DNA of 64,000 nt, taken from Timonella senegalensis JC301. Lineage in GTDB: Bacteria > Actinomycetota > Actinomycetes > Actinomycetales > Cellulomonadaceae. Numbering within the stretch: position 1 is the stretch's first letter; every line of letters starts with the position of its first letter. Of the stretch, positions 45,860-55,136 are shown in pieces. Under the pieces are notes generated by a model. The model did no database searches and was not told the origin of the DNA. It saw nothing but the letters and a program-made list of their open reading frames with translations. Both the position numbers and the translations under genes were made by a program. Location of the stretch: assembly GCF_000312125.1 (NCBI RefSeq), contig NZ_HE978643.1, forward strand, positions 480,943 to 544,942. Reading direction: 5' to 3'.

Positions 45860-46293
45860 GTGTCCGGACACTCCTTGAGGAACGCCCTGGGCTCCACTTG
45901 GCCCCACTCTGCCTCTGGGTACCAACCTTTCGCCCTAGTTATTCGCCCTAACTTCGGCCCGTCGCTCGCGTGCTCGTTGCCAGGTTGCCAATCAGAGCCT
46001 CTACCCAGCTCTCCACTTCCCTCCACCGATAAGGCGAGTTGGGTGTGGTGCTCTCGTCCGCGCGCAAGAACCGCATAATCTCGCCATTTCTGGACGGCCC
46101 TTCTGTGTGATCCGCCTCGCAGGAGCGGTGCATGTGGAGGGGATTCACAGGAAACGCCGAAAATCCCTCCACATCACTCCACCGCCTTGACCTGCAAGTT
46201 TGCGGAAAATGGAGGTGAAACTCGCCAAACCTGCCCAGTTTGTGGTGGGAAGTGGAGTAACGTGGAGGTACTCGGAGCGAGAGGGGGTTACCC
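45860..46293 (+). promoter_or_regulatory. 430-bp leader of the dcw cluster with arrays of MraZ-type boxes
   Basis: No gene is seen. Four arrays of short repeats with exact 10-bp period occur: CCAC at 45894 and 45904; CTCCAC at 46011 and 46021; CTCCAC at 46167 and 46177 (all on the plus strand, so GTGG on the minus); and GTGG at 46242, 46252 and 46262, just before mraZ. ATGTGGAGGG at 46132-46141 and CCCTCCACAT at 46165-46174 form an inverted repeat. MraZ of E. coli binds TGGGN repeats spaced by 5 bases (10-bp period), so these are probable MraZ operators. The promoter itself was not pinned down. Confidence 0.7.
46242..46267 (+). promoter_or_regulatory. Proximal three-box MraZ operator
   Basis: GTGGTGGGAA, GTGGAGTAAC and GTGGAGGTAC start at 46242, 46252 and 46262: three GTGG units with exact 10-bp period, 27 bases before the mraZ start codon. 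This is the form of the E. coli mraZ operator (three repeats on one DNA face). Confidence 0.7.
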
Positions 46294-46758
46294 ATGCAGG
46301 AATTACTTGGCGGTATCCCCAGCTTGTTCTTGGGGACCTACAAGCCACGGCTGGACGAGAAGGGTCGTCTCATCTTGCCCGCGAAGTTCCGCAACCAGTT
46401 CGCTCCTGGTTTGGTCCTTACGCGTGGGCAAGACCGATGCCTCTTCCTTCTTCCACTCGATGAGTTTCGCCGGATGTACGAACACCTGCGGCAGGCCCCC
46501 GTCACCTCAAGTCAGGCGCGTGACTACATGCGTGTCTTTCTCTCCGGTGCGAGTGACGAAGTTCCAGACAAGCAGGGACGTATCTCAATCCCGGCGCCAC
46601 TGCGTACCTACGCAGGTCTTGACCGCGATATTGCGGTCATCGGAGCTGGGTCTCGAGTAGAGATTTGGGATGCCGCAACGTGGGACACCTACTTCGCGGA
46701 ACGCGAAGCCGGATACTCCGAGACGGCCGAGCAAATCTTCCCGGACCTGCACTTCTGA
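46294..46758 (+). CDS. mraZ: Transcriptional regulator MraZ
   Basis: Ring-forming DNA-binding protein that represses the dcw cluster. 154 residues with two SpoVT/AbrB-type half-domains: [22 protein letters not shown] (residues 12-33) and the second copy with [22 protein letters not shown] (about 87-108). The D-x-K/Q-GR motif that contacts DNA is present in both. ATG 46294 follows GGGGG by five bases; the first ~11 residues ([11 protein letters not shown]) extend beyond the common MFLG start. It is the first dcw gene and its promoter region carries the expected MraZ boxes, so autoregulation is likely. Confidence 0.95.
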   Translation: MQELLGGIPSLFLGTYKPRLDEKGRLILPAKFRNQFAPGLVLTRGQDRCLFLLPLDEFRRMYEHLRQAPVTSSQARDYMRVFLSGASDEVPDKQGRISIPAPLRTYAGLDRDIAVIGAGSRVEIWDAATWDTYFAEREAGYSETAEQIFPDLHF

Positions 46759-46916
46759 TACTTCGAGCGGTTTCGGGCCTCCTCCCGCGACTCTGACATC
46801 ACTTCCCCGATGTCAGACCTCGGCGGTGGGAGACCCGAGACCGAATCGAAGAGAGTTTGTCAGCACCCCCACGTGCGAAGAAAGATCGCATTTAGCCAGA
46901 CGAATTGAGGAGATCG

Positions 46917-47921
46917 ATGGACGAGTTCACGGACAACTCCGAAGCATCGCGCAAGCACGTCCCAGTGCTCCTGCAGCGGTGCATTGACCTCCTTGCTCCT
47001 GGGCTGAGCGCGGAGGGTGCGGTGTATGTGGACTGCACTCTAGGCATGGGTGGACACACACAGGGAGTGCTTAAGGCATTTCCGCATGTGACCGCTATCG
47101 GAATTGACCGTGATCCCCAGGCACTTAAGCTTGCAGGAGAACGCCTCAGCGAGTTCGGTGACCGTTTCGTTCCAGTTCACGCAACCTACGACCAGATCGA
47201 AGAGGTCATTGCGGACCAGGGGCTCAACGGGGTTCAAGGAATTCTGATGGACCTTGGTGTCTCCTCGCTCCAGATTGACGAGACCGAGCGAGGCTTCTCC
47301 TACGCGCATGACGCGCCGTTGGACATGCGCATGGACACCACGGCTGACCTTACTGCGGCAGACGTTCTGAACACCTACACCGAAGGCGAGCTCACTCGAA
47401 TCCTGCGAGAGTACGGCGAAGAGCGGTTTGCCTCAAAGATTGCGCGTTCGATTGTGGCGAAGCGTGCGGATCGACCGTGGGAGCGCTCGGCTGATCTGGT
47501 TGACCTCGTACGTGCGTGTATCCCGGCCGCTAAGCGAACCTCGGGTGGAAACCCTGCCAAGCGGACCTTCCAAGCGTTGCGCATTGAAGTGAACGGCGAG
47601 CTCGAAGTGCTCGAGCGGGCGCTTCCCGCCGCAGTGAACTCCCTCGCTATTGGAGGACGCCTCGTGGTGGAGTCTTACCACTCACTTGAGGACCGCGCGA
47701 CCAAACGCGAGTTTGCGCGCGGAATCAACTCGAGTGCACCGCCTGAGTGGCCGGTTGAGCCAGAGACTCACCGCCCATACCTGAAGGCGATTACTCGTGG
47801 CGCGGAAAAGGCTGACGAGGCCGAGCTGGAACTGAACCCACGCTCAGCCTCCGTACGTTTGCGTGCGGTGGAACGCCTGCGACCAACACCAGAACACATG
47901 CGTAACAGGAAGGAGAAGTGA
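46917..47921 (+). CDS. rsmH: 16S rRNA (cytosine-1402-N4)-methyltransferase RsmH
   Basis: Methylates N4 of C1402 of 16S rRNA; also called MraW. 334 residues from ATG 46917 with GAGGAG upstream; TTG 46905 in frame is inferior. HVPVLLQRCIDLL, VDCTLGMGGHTQGVL (SAM motif I), GIDRDPQALK, GILMDLGVSSLQIDETERGFSY and PLDMRMD are family signatures, as is RTFQALRIEVNGELE. It follows mraZ by 158 bases and ends one base before the FtsL-like gene's leader ATG. Confidence 0.96.
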   Translation: MDEFTDNSEASRKHVPVLLQRCIDLLAPGLSAEGAVYVDCTLGMGGHTQGVLKAFPHVTAIGIDRDPQALKLAGERLSEFGDRFVPVHATYDQIEEVIADQGLNGVQGILMDLGVSSLQIDETERGFSYAHDAPLDMRMDTTADLTAADVLNTYTEGELTRILREYGEERFASKIARSIVAKRADRPWERSADLVDLVRACIPAAKRTSGGNPAKRTFQALRIEVNGELEVLERALPAAVNSLAIGGRLVVESYHSLEDRATKREFARGINSSAPPEWPVEPETHRPYLKAITRGAEKADEAELELNPRSASVRLRAVERLRPTPEHMRNRKEK

Positions 47922-47922
47922 C

Positions 47923-48333
47923 ATGAGCGCGCTTCAGTCAAGTGCAGCCCGCGCGCTGCCAGTACGTCCGCACGAGCGGGCGCTCCCGACAACGGCATCC
48001 AAGCCGAAGCTCAAGCTCATCACGGCTCCGTCCACTGAGCGTCCGATTGCCGGTGTCGTGTACCTGTGCATCACCCTTCTGGTGTGCTCCGTACTGGCTG
48101 TCCTTGTCATGAACACCGAGCTTGCGGATGGTGCTTACCAGCGTTCTGCTCTCACAAAGCAGCTATCCGCCGAGGTCCTGACCACGGAACAGCTGACCGA
48201 GCGTCTTGCGGACGTGTCAACTCCCGAGAATCTCGCTGTGAAGGCTGAGCGACTCGGAATGAAGCAGATGGTAAATCCCGAAGTGCTTCACATAGACTCA
48301 TCGAAGATTAATCGGGACACCACGAGCAATTAA
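47923..48333 (+). CDS. ftsL: FtsL-like small division membrane protein
   Basis: 136 residues from ATG 47923, with AGGAGAAG upstream; the longer frame to 47863 overlaps rsmH. Cytoplasmic head of ~45 residues, one membrane helix (about 46-66, GVVYLCITLLVCSVLAVLVMN) and an external coiled-coil segment (QRSALTKQLSAEVLTTEQLTERL), then a short tail. Size, topology and position between rsmH and the PBP gene match the FtsL slot of actinobacterial dcw clusters (Rv2164c in M. tuberculosis). FtsL proteins share little sequence, so the name rests mainly on position and topology. Confidence 0.82.
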   Translation: MSALQSSAARALPVRPHERALPTTASKPKLKLITAPSTERPIAGVVYLCITLLVCSVLAVLVMNTELADGAYQRSALTKQLSAEVLTTEQLTERLADVSTPENLAVKAERLGMKQMVNPEVLHIDSSKINRDTTSN

Positions 48334-48344
48334 GGCACGGACCA

Positions 48345-50720
48345 TTGACTGAGGATAACCGCCGGGGGCAGAACCGTTCGCGTCCGGGCGACTCAGCCCG
48401 TCAAGGCGCCTCACGCTCCAGTTCAGGCCAGTCATGGAACTCAAACGTGGGTCGAGGAGCAACTCCTGGACAGCCAGGGTTCTCCTCGGCCTCTAGCGCG
48501 CGTTCCCGATCAGATCGACCGGCCCAAGGCTCACGCCCAGTCCCGGGTGGCACTTCTGCAACTCGGGGCTCAGGAGCGTCTTCGAAGCGTGGGCAGGCCG
48601 CAGGCCCAGGTACGCCCCGCCAGAACGCCACATCGCGTTCTACAGCCGCGGGTCAGGGCCGTGCTCGAAACCCGCAATCTCATCCTGAGCGTGGGCCGTC
48701 CGCAGGCGCCAAGTCCAACAGGGCTCCAGCTACTCGCTCCCAAAACCCGGGTTCTGGGGCTCCACGCAGCCAGTCGCAGCGGGATCAAGTACGTGTTCGT
48801 CGAACGGATGATGCCCGTCCTCGCGCCGTAGAGGGTACGTCACGTCCAGCAGGATCATCCGCTGCTCAGTCGCGCCAGCGCCTCCTAGAAAAGGCACAGG
48901 CGGATAGGGAACGTGAGCGCCGCCGTCAGGAGCGAGCCAAAAAACGTAACGCTGGTCCAATTGGGTTCCAGTTCTCACGCAAGCGAATTATTGCGATTTC
49001 AGGCGTGTTCCTACTTATTACGACCCTGTTTGCGGCGCGACTTGCGCAGGTTCAAATTGTCCAGGGATCGGAACTGGCAGCCAAGGCTAAGGCGCTCCGG
49101 ACCACAACCGAGGTCCTGCCCGCCTCCCGTGGCGACATAACCGACCGCAATGGGCAAGCGCTCGCCAAGTCTGTGACCCGGTACAAAGTGTATGGAGACC
49201 AGAAGCTCCTCGACGCTTGGAAGGTCAAGGACAAGAATGGTGACGTCATTGGTGAGGGTCCGGCATATGCTGCCGAGCTTCTCGCGCCCGTCATCAATGT
49301 TGACGAGGACGAACTTGCGCAGCTCCTGACAAAGTCTCCTGAGCAGGAGAAGTTCAACCAGTACGTGGTCATTGCAAAGGACGTGCCGTCGGAGACTTGG
49401 GACGCGATCAAAGAACTCCGAATAACGGGAATCTTCAAGGAGACTCTGAGCAAGAGGGTCTACCCGTCGGGGGATACCGCCAAGAACATTATCGGCATCG
49501 CTGGCACGGAGAAGGGCTTGTCGGGTCTCGAGTACTCGCTTGATGACCTCCTTCAAGGCAAGGACGGAAAGACCACGTTTGAACGCTCGCTTGATGGCTA
49601 TATTCTTCCGTCTGGCGAGGTGACAACGCAGGAGGCCGTGTCGGGGACTGATATCACTACCAGCCTCGATACCGACATCCAGTGGCACGCGGAGGCCGCT
49701 TTGGATGACAGGATCAAAAAGGTGGGAGCTTCTGCGGGGACAGTGATTGTCCAGGACATCAAGACCTGCGAGATCCTCGCGCTTGCAGACCGTAGTACTA
49801 CTCAGGACGGAAACACTGCTACGACGGGCCGTATTGGCGCTGTCCAGGATGTGTTCGAGCCTGGTTCGACCGCGAAGATCATCACCATGGCAGCCGCAAT
49901 CGAAACGGGGAAGGCTACGCCACTATCGAAGTTCACTGTGCCATACCGATACACCACCTCGAACGGCGAGGTGTTCCAGGACTCTCACATGCACCCGACC
50001 CAGCCCATGACGCTGACTGGAATTTTGTCGGACTCGTCTAACACGGGAACCGTCCAAGTCGGAGAGTTGCTGCCCAAGCAGGTTCGCTATGACTACCTGA
50101 AGAAGTTTGGTTTTGGTGAAAAGACCGGAATCGAACTCGGGGGAGAGTCTCGAGGAATCCTGCACTCGGTTGAGGACTGGGACGGGCGTACGCAGTATGG
50201 CGTTCTGTTCGGTCAGGGTGTTGCAGCGAATGCACTCCAGGCAACCAACGCCTTCGCGGTCATCGCGAATGAAGGGCAGATGTGCCAGCCTCACCTGGTC
50301 AAGGGGACAACCGACACCAATGGGGTCTACACCGAGTCGCAGAAGTCCGACACCAAGACCGTCGTCTCGAAGAACACTGCTGACAAGGTGCTCAAGATGA
50401 TGGAGTCCGTTGTGGTTGAGGGCTCGGGTAAGACGGGTGCTGTCAAGGGCTACCGGGTAGCCGGCAAAACGGGTACTGCGCAGGCAGCAGGCGCCGATGG
50501 GAAACTCTCCTCGTTTGTTGCGTCGTTCATTGGTGTCGCTCCTGTTGAAGATCCGCAGCTCGTGGTGTCGGTTATTATTCGAGACCCTCAGGCTTCTATT
50601 TATGGTGGTGAAGTTTCGGCGCCTGTGTTTGCGGATGTCATGTCATATTCGCTCCAGCGACTGAACATCGAACCCTCCACGTCGAAGCCCGACCTGTTCC
50701 CTTCATCTTGGGAAAAGTAG
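48345..50720 (+). CDS. ftsI: Septal peptidoglycan transpeptidase FtsI (PBP3) with a long basic N-terminal tail
   Basis: Class B penicillin-binding protein that crosslinks septal peptidoglycan. 791 residues. The first ~210 are low-complexity, rich in Ser, Arg, Gly and Gln and strongly basic, presumably disordered and cytoplasmic; one membrane helix follows (about 213-232). Then a pedestal domain and the transpeptidase with S508-T-A-K, SSN at 564-566 and K708-TGT. Start TTG 48345 has only AAGG 10 bases upstream and is the weakest part of the call; no better start exists before the membrane helix. Lies 11 bases after the FtsL-like gene. Confidence 0.93.
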   Translation: MTEDNRRGQNRSRPGDSARQGASRSSSGQSWNSNVGRGATPGQPGFSSASSARSRSDRPAQGSRPVPGGTSATRGSGASSKRGQAAGPGTPRQNATSRSTAAGQGRARNPQSHPERGPSAGAKSNRAPATRSQNPGSGAPRSQSQRDQVRVRRTDDARPRAVEGTSRPAGSSAAQSRQRLLEKAQADRERERRRQERAKKRNAGPIGFQFSRKRIIAISGVFLLITTLFAARLAQVQIVQGSELAAKAKALRTTTEVLPASRGDITDRNGQALAKSVTRYKVYGDQKLLDAWKVKDKNGDVIGEGPAYAAELLAPVINVDEDELAQLLTKSPEQEKFNQYVVIAKDVPSETWDAIKELRITGIFKETLSKRVYPSGDTAKNIIGIAGTEKGLSGLEYSLDDLLQGKDGKTTFERSLDGYILPSGEVTTQEAVSGTDITTSLDTDIQWHAEAALDDRIKKVGASAGTVIVQDIKTCEILALADRSTTQDGNTATTGRIGAVQDVFEPGSTAKIITMAAAIETGKATPLSKFTVPYRYTTSNGEVFQDSHMHPTQPMTLTGILSDSSNTGTVQVGELLPKQVRYDYLKKFGFGEKTGIELGGESRGILHSVEDWDGRTQYGVLFGQGVAANALQATNAFAVIANEGQMCQPHLVKGTTDTNGVYTESQKSDTKTVVSKNTADKVLKMMESVVVEGSGKTGAVKGYRVAGKTGTAQAAGADGKLSSFVASFIGVAPVEDPQLVVSVIIRDPQASIYGGEVSAPVFADVMSYSLQRLNIEPSTSKPDLFPSSWEK

Positions 50721-50808
50721 CCCTGAGCATGGACTTAGATCCCCAAGCGACATTGCTCACGCGCGCATGACCCGTCACTGACTGCCTTCAACAACTAGAT
50801 TGAGATAT

Positions 50809-52467
50809 ATGAGTTCTGAGTCTGGGCTGCTTCGCCCACACAACCGGCCACGTGTTCCATTGGCTGATCTTGCTGTCGAGTGTGGCCTGCGCGTCGTCCG
50901 TACGACCCGCGAGGCTTCTCCTGAAGCCACCTCTGCGGCGGGTGCAAATCCAGAACTTCCGGTGATCCGAGGGATTGCTATTGGAAGTGCGTCAGTCGAG
51001 CAGGGCGATCTGTTTGTGGCTCTTTCTGGCCTGAAGACCCACGGAGTTCATTTTGCCGCTGATGCATTGGCCCGCGGCGCAGTTGCCGTTCTGACAGATC
51101 CAGCAGGCGTTGACGTCTTGAACGCGGCGGGTGGCCTGGACGTGCCACTGCTTGTATCTGAGGTTGCTGATCTGCGCGCAGTGACTGCGCAGTGCGCGGC
51201 CTTTCTGTATGGCAACCCATCCGCAGATATTCGGATGGCAGGCATAACCGGAACGAACGGCAAGACAACCTCCTCGTTCTTTCTTGATGCGATCGCGCGT
51301 GCGGCAGGGGAGCGCACGGGACTTCTAGGTACCGTTGAAATTAGGCTCGGCGAGGATTCGGAGCCCTCTGAGCGCACAACCGTCGAAGCACCGGTGCTGC
51401 AGGGTTTCCTCGCCCGGTGCAAGGACGTTGGTACGTCGCTTGTCACGATGGAGGTGTCGTCGCACGCCCTCGCTCTGTCGCGCGTCCGTGGTACACACTT
51501 CAAAGTCGTGGGCTTTACCAACCTGCAGCACGACCACCTCGACTTCCACCACACTATGGAGGAGTACTTCGAGGCCAAGGCGGTGCTGTTCAGCGCGGAG
51601 TACGCCGATCGCGGTGTGATTGTTGCCGACGACTCCTGGTCCCGCAAACTAGCTGTTCAGTCCGATATCCCGCTCCAGACCATTTCGACCCCGCTGACTG
51701 ATGACCTCAACTTCCAGGCCACATGGAAAGTAGTCAATGTACGGCTCGCAGACCACGGTCTGGGTCTAGATTTCGACCTTGAAGGCCCGGACGGTGCCAG
51801 GCTAGCGAGCCATTCGCCCCTTCTCGGGGACGTGAATGTGTCGAACGCTGCGCTGGCATCGATCATGGCGAGGGACCTTGGATACTCTCCCGAGGACATT
51901 CTGCGGGGACTCACCCAGCTCGCGATCGTTCCAGGTCGAATGGAGGTCGTGTCCGGGCCGGGCGAACCACTCGTGATTGTGGACTACGCACACACCACGG
52001 AAGCGCTTGAGTTCGCGCTCCGTTCGCTGCGTGCGAGCCACCACGCGCAGGGCCAGGGAAAACTCATCGGTCTGACGGGATCTGCAGGGGAGCGCGATGC
52101 TACGAAGCGCCCGGCCATGGGCCGCGCGGTCTTCGATCTCGCTGACATTGCGATTATTACCGACGATGACCCCTACTCCGAGGACATGTCCCGTATCAGG
52201 TCCGACCTTCTGGAGGGCATTACTTCAAGCAATCAATTCCAGGCATTGGACGAGCGGGAACGCGAGGCTCGGGTGCTGGAGATTGCGGGCCGGGGCAAGG
52301 CGATTGAAAAGGCGATTGAACTCGCGAAGGAGGGTGACACCGTACTTCTTGCGGGACGTGGGCACGAGACGATCCAGGAAATCAATGGCGTGAAGCATCA
52401 CCTCGATGATCGAGCGTTCGCGCGTGAGGTCCTGCGGCGTCGGCGCGTTTCGACTCCTCAAATGTGA
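50809..52467 (+). CDS. murE: UDP-MurNAc-tripeptide synthetase MurE, probably L-lysine-adding
   Basis: Adds the third residue to UDP-MurNAc-dipeptide. 552 residues from ATG 50809 (TTG 50800 in frame upstream). [14 protein letters not shown] is the ATP site; EVSSHALALSRV, NLQHDHLDFH and GRGHETIQE are Mur-ligase blocks. At residues 453-456 the motif is DDPY (codons 52165-52176), where meso-DAP-adding enzymes have DNPR; Lys-adding ligases show D-D/N-P followed by other residues. The enzyme is therefore more likely to add L-Lys (or a similar diamine) than meso-DAP, which is an inference from a published motif rule. It follows ftsI by 88 bases. Confidence 0.94.
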   Translation: MSSESGLLRPHNRPRVPLADLAVECGLRVVRTTREASPEATSAAGANPELPVIRGIAIGSASVEQGDLFVALSGLKTHGVHFAADALARGAVAVLTDPAGVDVLNAAGGLDVPLLVSEVADLRAVTAQCAAFLYGNPSADIRMAGITGTNGKTTSSFFLDAIARAAGERTGLLGTVEIRLGEDSEPSERTTVEAPVLQGFLARCKDVGTSLVTMEVSSHALALSRVRGTHFKVVGFTNLQHDHLDFHHTMEEYFEAKAVLFSAEYADRGVIVADDSWSRKLAVQSDIPLQTISTPLTDDLNFQATWKVVNVRLADHGLGLDFDLEGPDGARLASHSPLLGDVNVSNAALASIMARDLGYSPEDILRGLTQLAIVPGRMEVVSGPGEPLVIVDYAHTTEALEFALRSLRASHHAQGQGKLIGLTGSAGERDATKRPAMGRAVFDLADIAIITDDDPYSEDMSRIRSDLLEGITSSNQFQALDEREREARVLEIAGRGKAIEKAIELAKEGDTVLLAGRGHETIQEINGVKHHLDDRAFAREVLRRRRVSTPQM

Positions 52468-52649
52468 AGGTAGGGTGGGACATCTTCTGTGCAGGTACCA
52501 GCCTGCGTAGTGGGCGGCTCAAACGGTGGTTCAATAGATGAGTTGTACTGTGCGCCCGAGAGGGAACGGTCGCACCGCTTAGCCATCGCTGGGCAGGTAC
52601 TTACGTTCAACAGTCGGATAGACCTAAGAAGATCAGGGAGAAACGTAGC

Positions 52650-54044
52650 GTGTTCTCGGCGGAGCAAATCGCTTCCATCACAGGTGGTCGACTGGATGCC
52701 GACCCGCAGATTCTGGTGGCCGGAGAGGCCGTCCTTGACTCTCGTGCGGCCGTGCCAGGTTCATTGTTCATTGCGGTCGTTGGCGAAAACAGCGACGGGC
52801 ATGACTATGCGCAGGCGGCTGTCAGTAACGGTGCAGCGTTGGTGCTTGCGTCCAAGCCACTACCCGGTATCCCAAGTGTCGTCGTGGATGACGTCCAACT
52901 GGCGCTCGGCCTGTTGGCCAAGGCTCACCTGGCCGTGCTCCGCAAAGCCGGTGATCTGCGCGTTGTGGGAATCACGGGCTCTGCCGGCAAGACGACCACC
53001 AAGGATTTGATCGGGACCGTGCTGTCTTCGGTCGGTGAAACGGTGTTCCCCGCTGGATCGTTCAACAACGAACTCGGACTTCCGCTCACGGTTCTCAAGG
53101 CCACGGCTGACACCCGTTACCTCGTGCTGGAGATGGGCGCATCTGCCCCCGGAGACCTCACGTATCTCACCTCAATAGCGCCATTGGACGTCGCCGTTGT
53201 TCTTATCGTTGGTGCGGCGCACCTCGGCGGCTTTGGCGGAGGTATCGAGGACGTGGCTCGTGCAAAGGCAGAACTTGTTCAGGGCGTGCTTGAGGGTGGA
53301 AAGGTCGTCCTCAATGCGGATGACCTTCGCGTCCTAGCAATGCGCGAGAAGGCTGCAGGCGAGGTCTTGACCTTCGGCGCCGTGCGAAACACGACGTTCC
53401 AGGCAACCAATACCGAGATCGACCCACTTGGTCGAGTCCACTTTGACGTGACAGACGCTCGCACGGGTGCGAGCGAACGCGTCCAACTTGGCCTCGTGGG
53501 TGAACACCACATGACGAATGCCCTTGCAGCAATCACTGCTGTTGCGGCGTTGGGAGTGCCCCTTGCAGATGCGGTGAGCCACATCAACAACGCGAAGGCA
53601 CTGAGCCCGCATCGCATGGATGTCACAGAGCGCGAAGACGGCGTGACAATCATCGACGATTCGTACAACGCAAACCCTGACTCGATGCGTGCCGCGCTCA
53701 AGTCGCTGGCAGTCGTCGCAGGCCGCAAGCGCCGGACGATCGCAGTCCTTGGCGAAATGCTCGAGCTAGGCCCGACCTCACGGGATCAGCACGACGAGAT
53801 TGGGCGCTTGGTTGTGCGCCTGAACATCTCGCTCCTGGTTGTTGTGGGTGCAGGCGCAAGTGGATTTGCTGACGGCGCCCAACAGGAGGGCTCGTGGGGC
53901 GAGGAAGTCGTGGAGGTTGCAAGCGTTGATGAAGCTCGTGCACTTCTTGAAGAAACCTTGGCTCCGGGTGACGTCGTCTTGATCAAGGCATCCAACGGCT
54001 CTGGCCTGTGGAAACTCGCTGATGAACTCGTTGGAAAGGCATAA
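52650..54044 (+). CDS. murF: UDP-MurNAc-tripeptide-D-Ala-D-Ala ligase MurF
   Basis: Adds D-Ala-D-Ala to complete the UDP-MurNAc-pentapeptide. 464 residues. GITGSAGKTTTKDLI is the ATP-binding loop; FPAGSFNNELGLPLTVL and EMGASAPGDLTYL are MurF signatures, and DDSYNANPDSMRAAL follows. The start is GTG 52650, with AGGGAG about 10 bases upstream. The 182-bp gap after murE is the second longest gap inside the cluster; it shows no gene, only a small hairpin (GCAGG/CCTGC at about 52490-52505). Confidence 0.95.
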   Translation: MFSAEQIASITGGRLDADPQILVAGEAVLDSRAAVPGSLFIAVVGENSDGHDYAQAAVSNGAALVLASKPLPGIPSVVVDDVQLALGLLAKAHLAVLRKAGDLRVVGITGSAGKTTTKDLIGTVLSSVGETVFPAGSFNNELGLPLTVLKATADTRYLVLEMGASAPGDLTYLTSIAPLDVAVVLIVGAAHLGGFGGGIEDVARAKAELVQGVLEGGKVVLNADDLRVLAMREKAAGEVLTFGAVRNTTFQATNTEIDPLGRVHFDVTDARTGASERVQLGLVGEHHMTNALAAITAVAALGVPLADAVSHINNAKALSPHRMDVTEREDGVTIIDDSYNANPDSMRAALKSLAVVAGRKRRTIAVLGEMLELGPTSRDQHDEIGRLVVRLNISLLVVVGAGASGFADGAQQEGSWGEEVVEVASVDEARALLEETLAPGDVVLIKASNGSGLWKLADELVGKA

Positions 54045-54050
54045 GCCCAG

Positions 54051-55136
54051 ATGTTATCGATTCTTGTCTCCGCTTCAGTGGCACTGATTGTGTCACTCGT
54101 CGGAACGCCGCTTTTCATCAGGTTCCTTGTTCATCGGAACTATGGACAGTTCATCCGCCAGGATGGGCCAACCGCGCACTTCACTAAGCGCGGCACACCC
54201 ACCATGGGTGGCGTGGTCATCATCTTGGCAACAATCGCGGGCTGGCTAGCCTCGATCGTCCAATCCGGAAAGTTGCCGACTGCTTCGGCAGTCCTGCTGA
54301 TCTTCCTTATGGCGGGCATGGGACTAATTGGATTCCTTGACGACTTCATCAAGATCTCGAACCAACGCTCGTTGGGCCTATCGCCGCGAGGCAAGATCAT
54401 TGGCCAGGGCATTGTGGGCATCATCTTCTCGGTCCTGGCGCTCCAGTTCAGGAACAGCAACGGAGCGACCCCGGCCTCTACCAAGATCTCGTTCATACGT
54501 GACACCAACCTCGATCTCGCCTTTGCGGGTGCGACAGTCGGCCTCATCCTGTTTGTCATCTGGGCAAACTTCCTGATCACCGCGTGGTCGAACGCCGTCA
54601 ACCTGACCGACGGCCTAGACGGCCTCGCCACGGGTATCTCGCTCATCGTGTTCGGTGCCTATCTCTTTGTCAGCATCTGGCAGTACAACCAGAACTGCGC
54701 CTTCCAAGTCACAAGCATTGCTGGCTGTTATGACACGCGTGACCCCTTGAGCCTTGCGGTGATCGCGGGAGCCATCATCGGGGCGCTGTTTGGCTTCCTG
54801 TGGTGGAACGGCTCACCCGCTCAGATCTTCATGGGTGACACGGGTTCCTTGGCGCTTGGTGGTGCACTTGCTGGATTCTCAATCCTGAGCCGCACCGAGT
54901 TCCTTGCAGTCATCCTGGGCGGACTCTTTGTGGTCATCGTTCTCTCGGACGTCATCCAGATTGGATTCTTCAAGGCCACAGGACGACGCGTCTTCAAGAT
55001 GGCGCCGCTTCACCACCACTTTGAACTGTCGGGTTGGGGTGAGGTAACCATCGTGATCCGGTTCTGGATCATTGCGGGAATTTTTGTCTTCCTCGGGCTT
55101 GGCGTCTTCTACGGCGAATGGGTCGTGCAACGGTGA
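54051..55136 (+). CDS. mraY: Phospho-N-acetylmuramoyl-pentapeptide transferase MraY
   Basis: Membrane enzyme that attaches the pentapeptide to undecaprenyl phosphate (lipid I). 361 residues with about ten membrane helices. The active-site pieces are [21 protein letters not shown] and [11 protein letters not shown], and APLHHHFEL closes the family set. ATG 54051 follows murF by only 6 bases. The last bases overlap the murD start (GTGA). Confidence 0.97.
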   Translation: MLSILVSASVALIVSLVGTPLFIRFLVHRNYGQFIRQDGPTAHFTKRGTPTMGGVVIILATIAGWLASIVQSGKLPTASAVLLIFLMAGMGLIGFLDDFIKISNQRSLGLSPRGKIIGQGIVGIIFSVLALQFRNSNGATPASTKISFIRDTNLDLAFAGATVGLILFVIWANFLITAWSNAVNLTDGLDGLATGISLIVFGAYLFVSIWQYNQNCAFQVTSIAGCYDTRDPLSLAVIAGAIIGALFGFLWWNGSPAQIFMGDTGSLALGGALAGFSILSRTEFLAVILGGLFVVIVLSDVIQIGFFKATGRRVFKMAPLHHHFELSGWGEVTIVIRFWIIAGIFVFLGLGVFYGEWVVQR

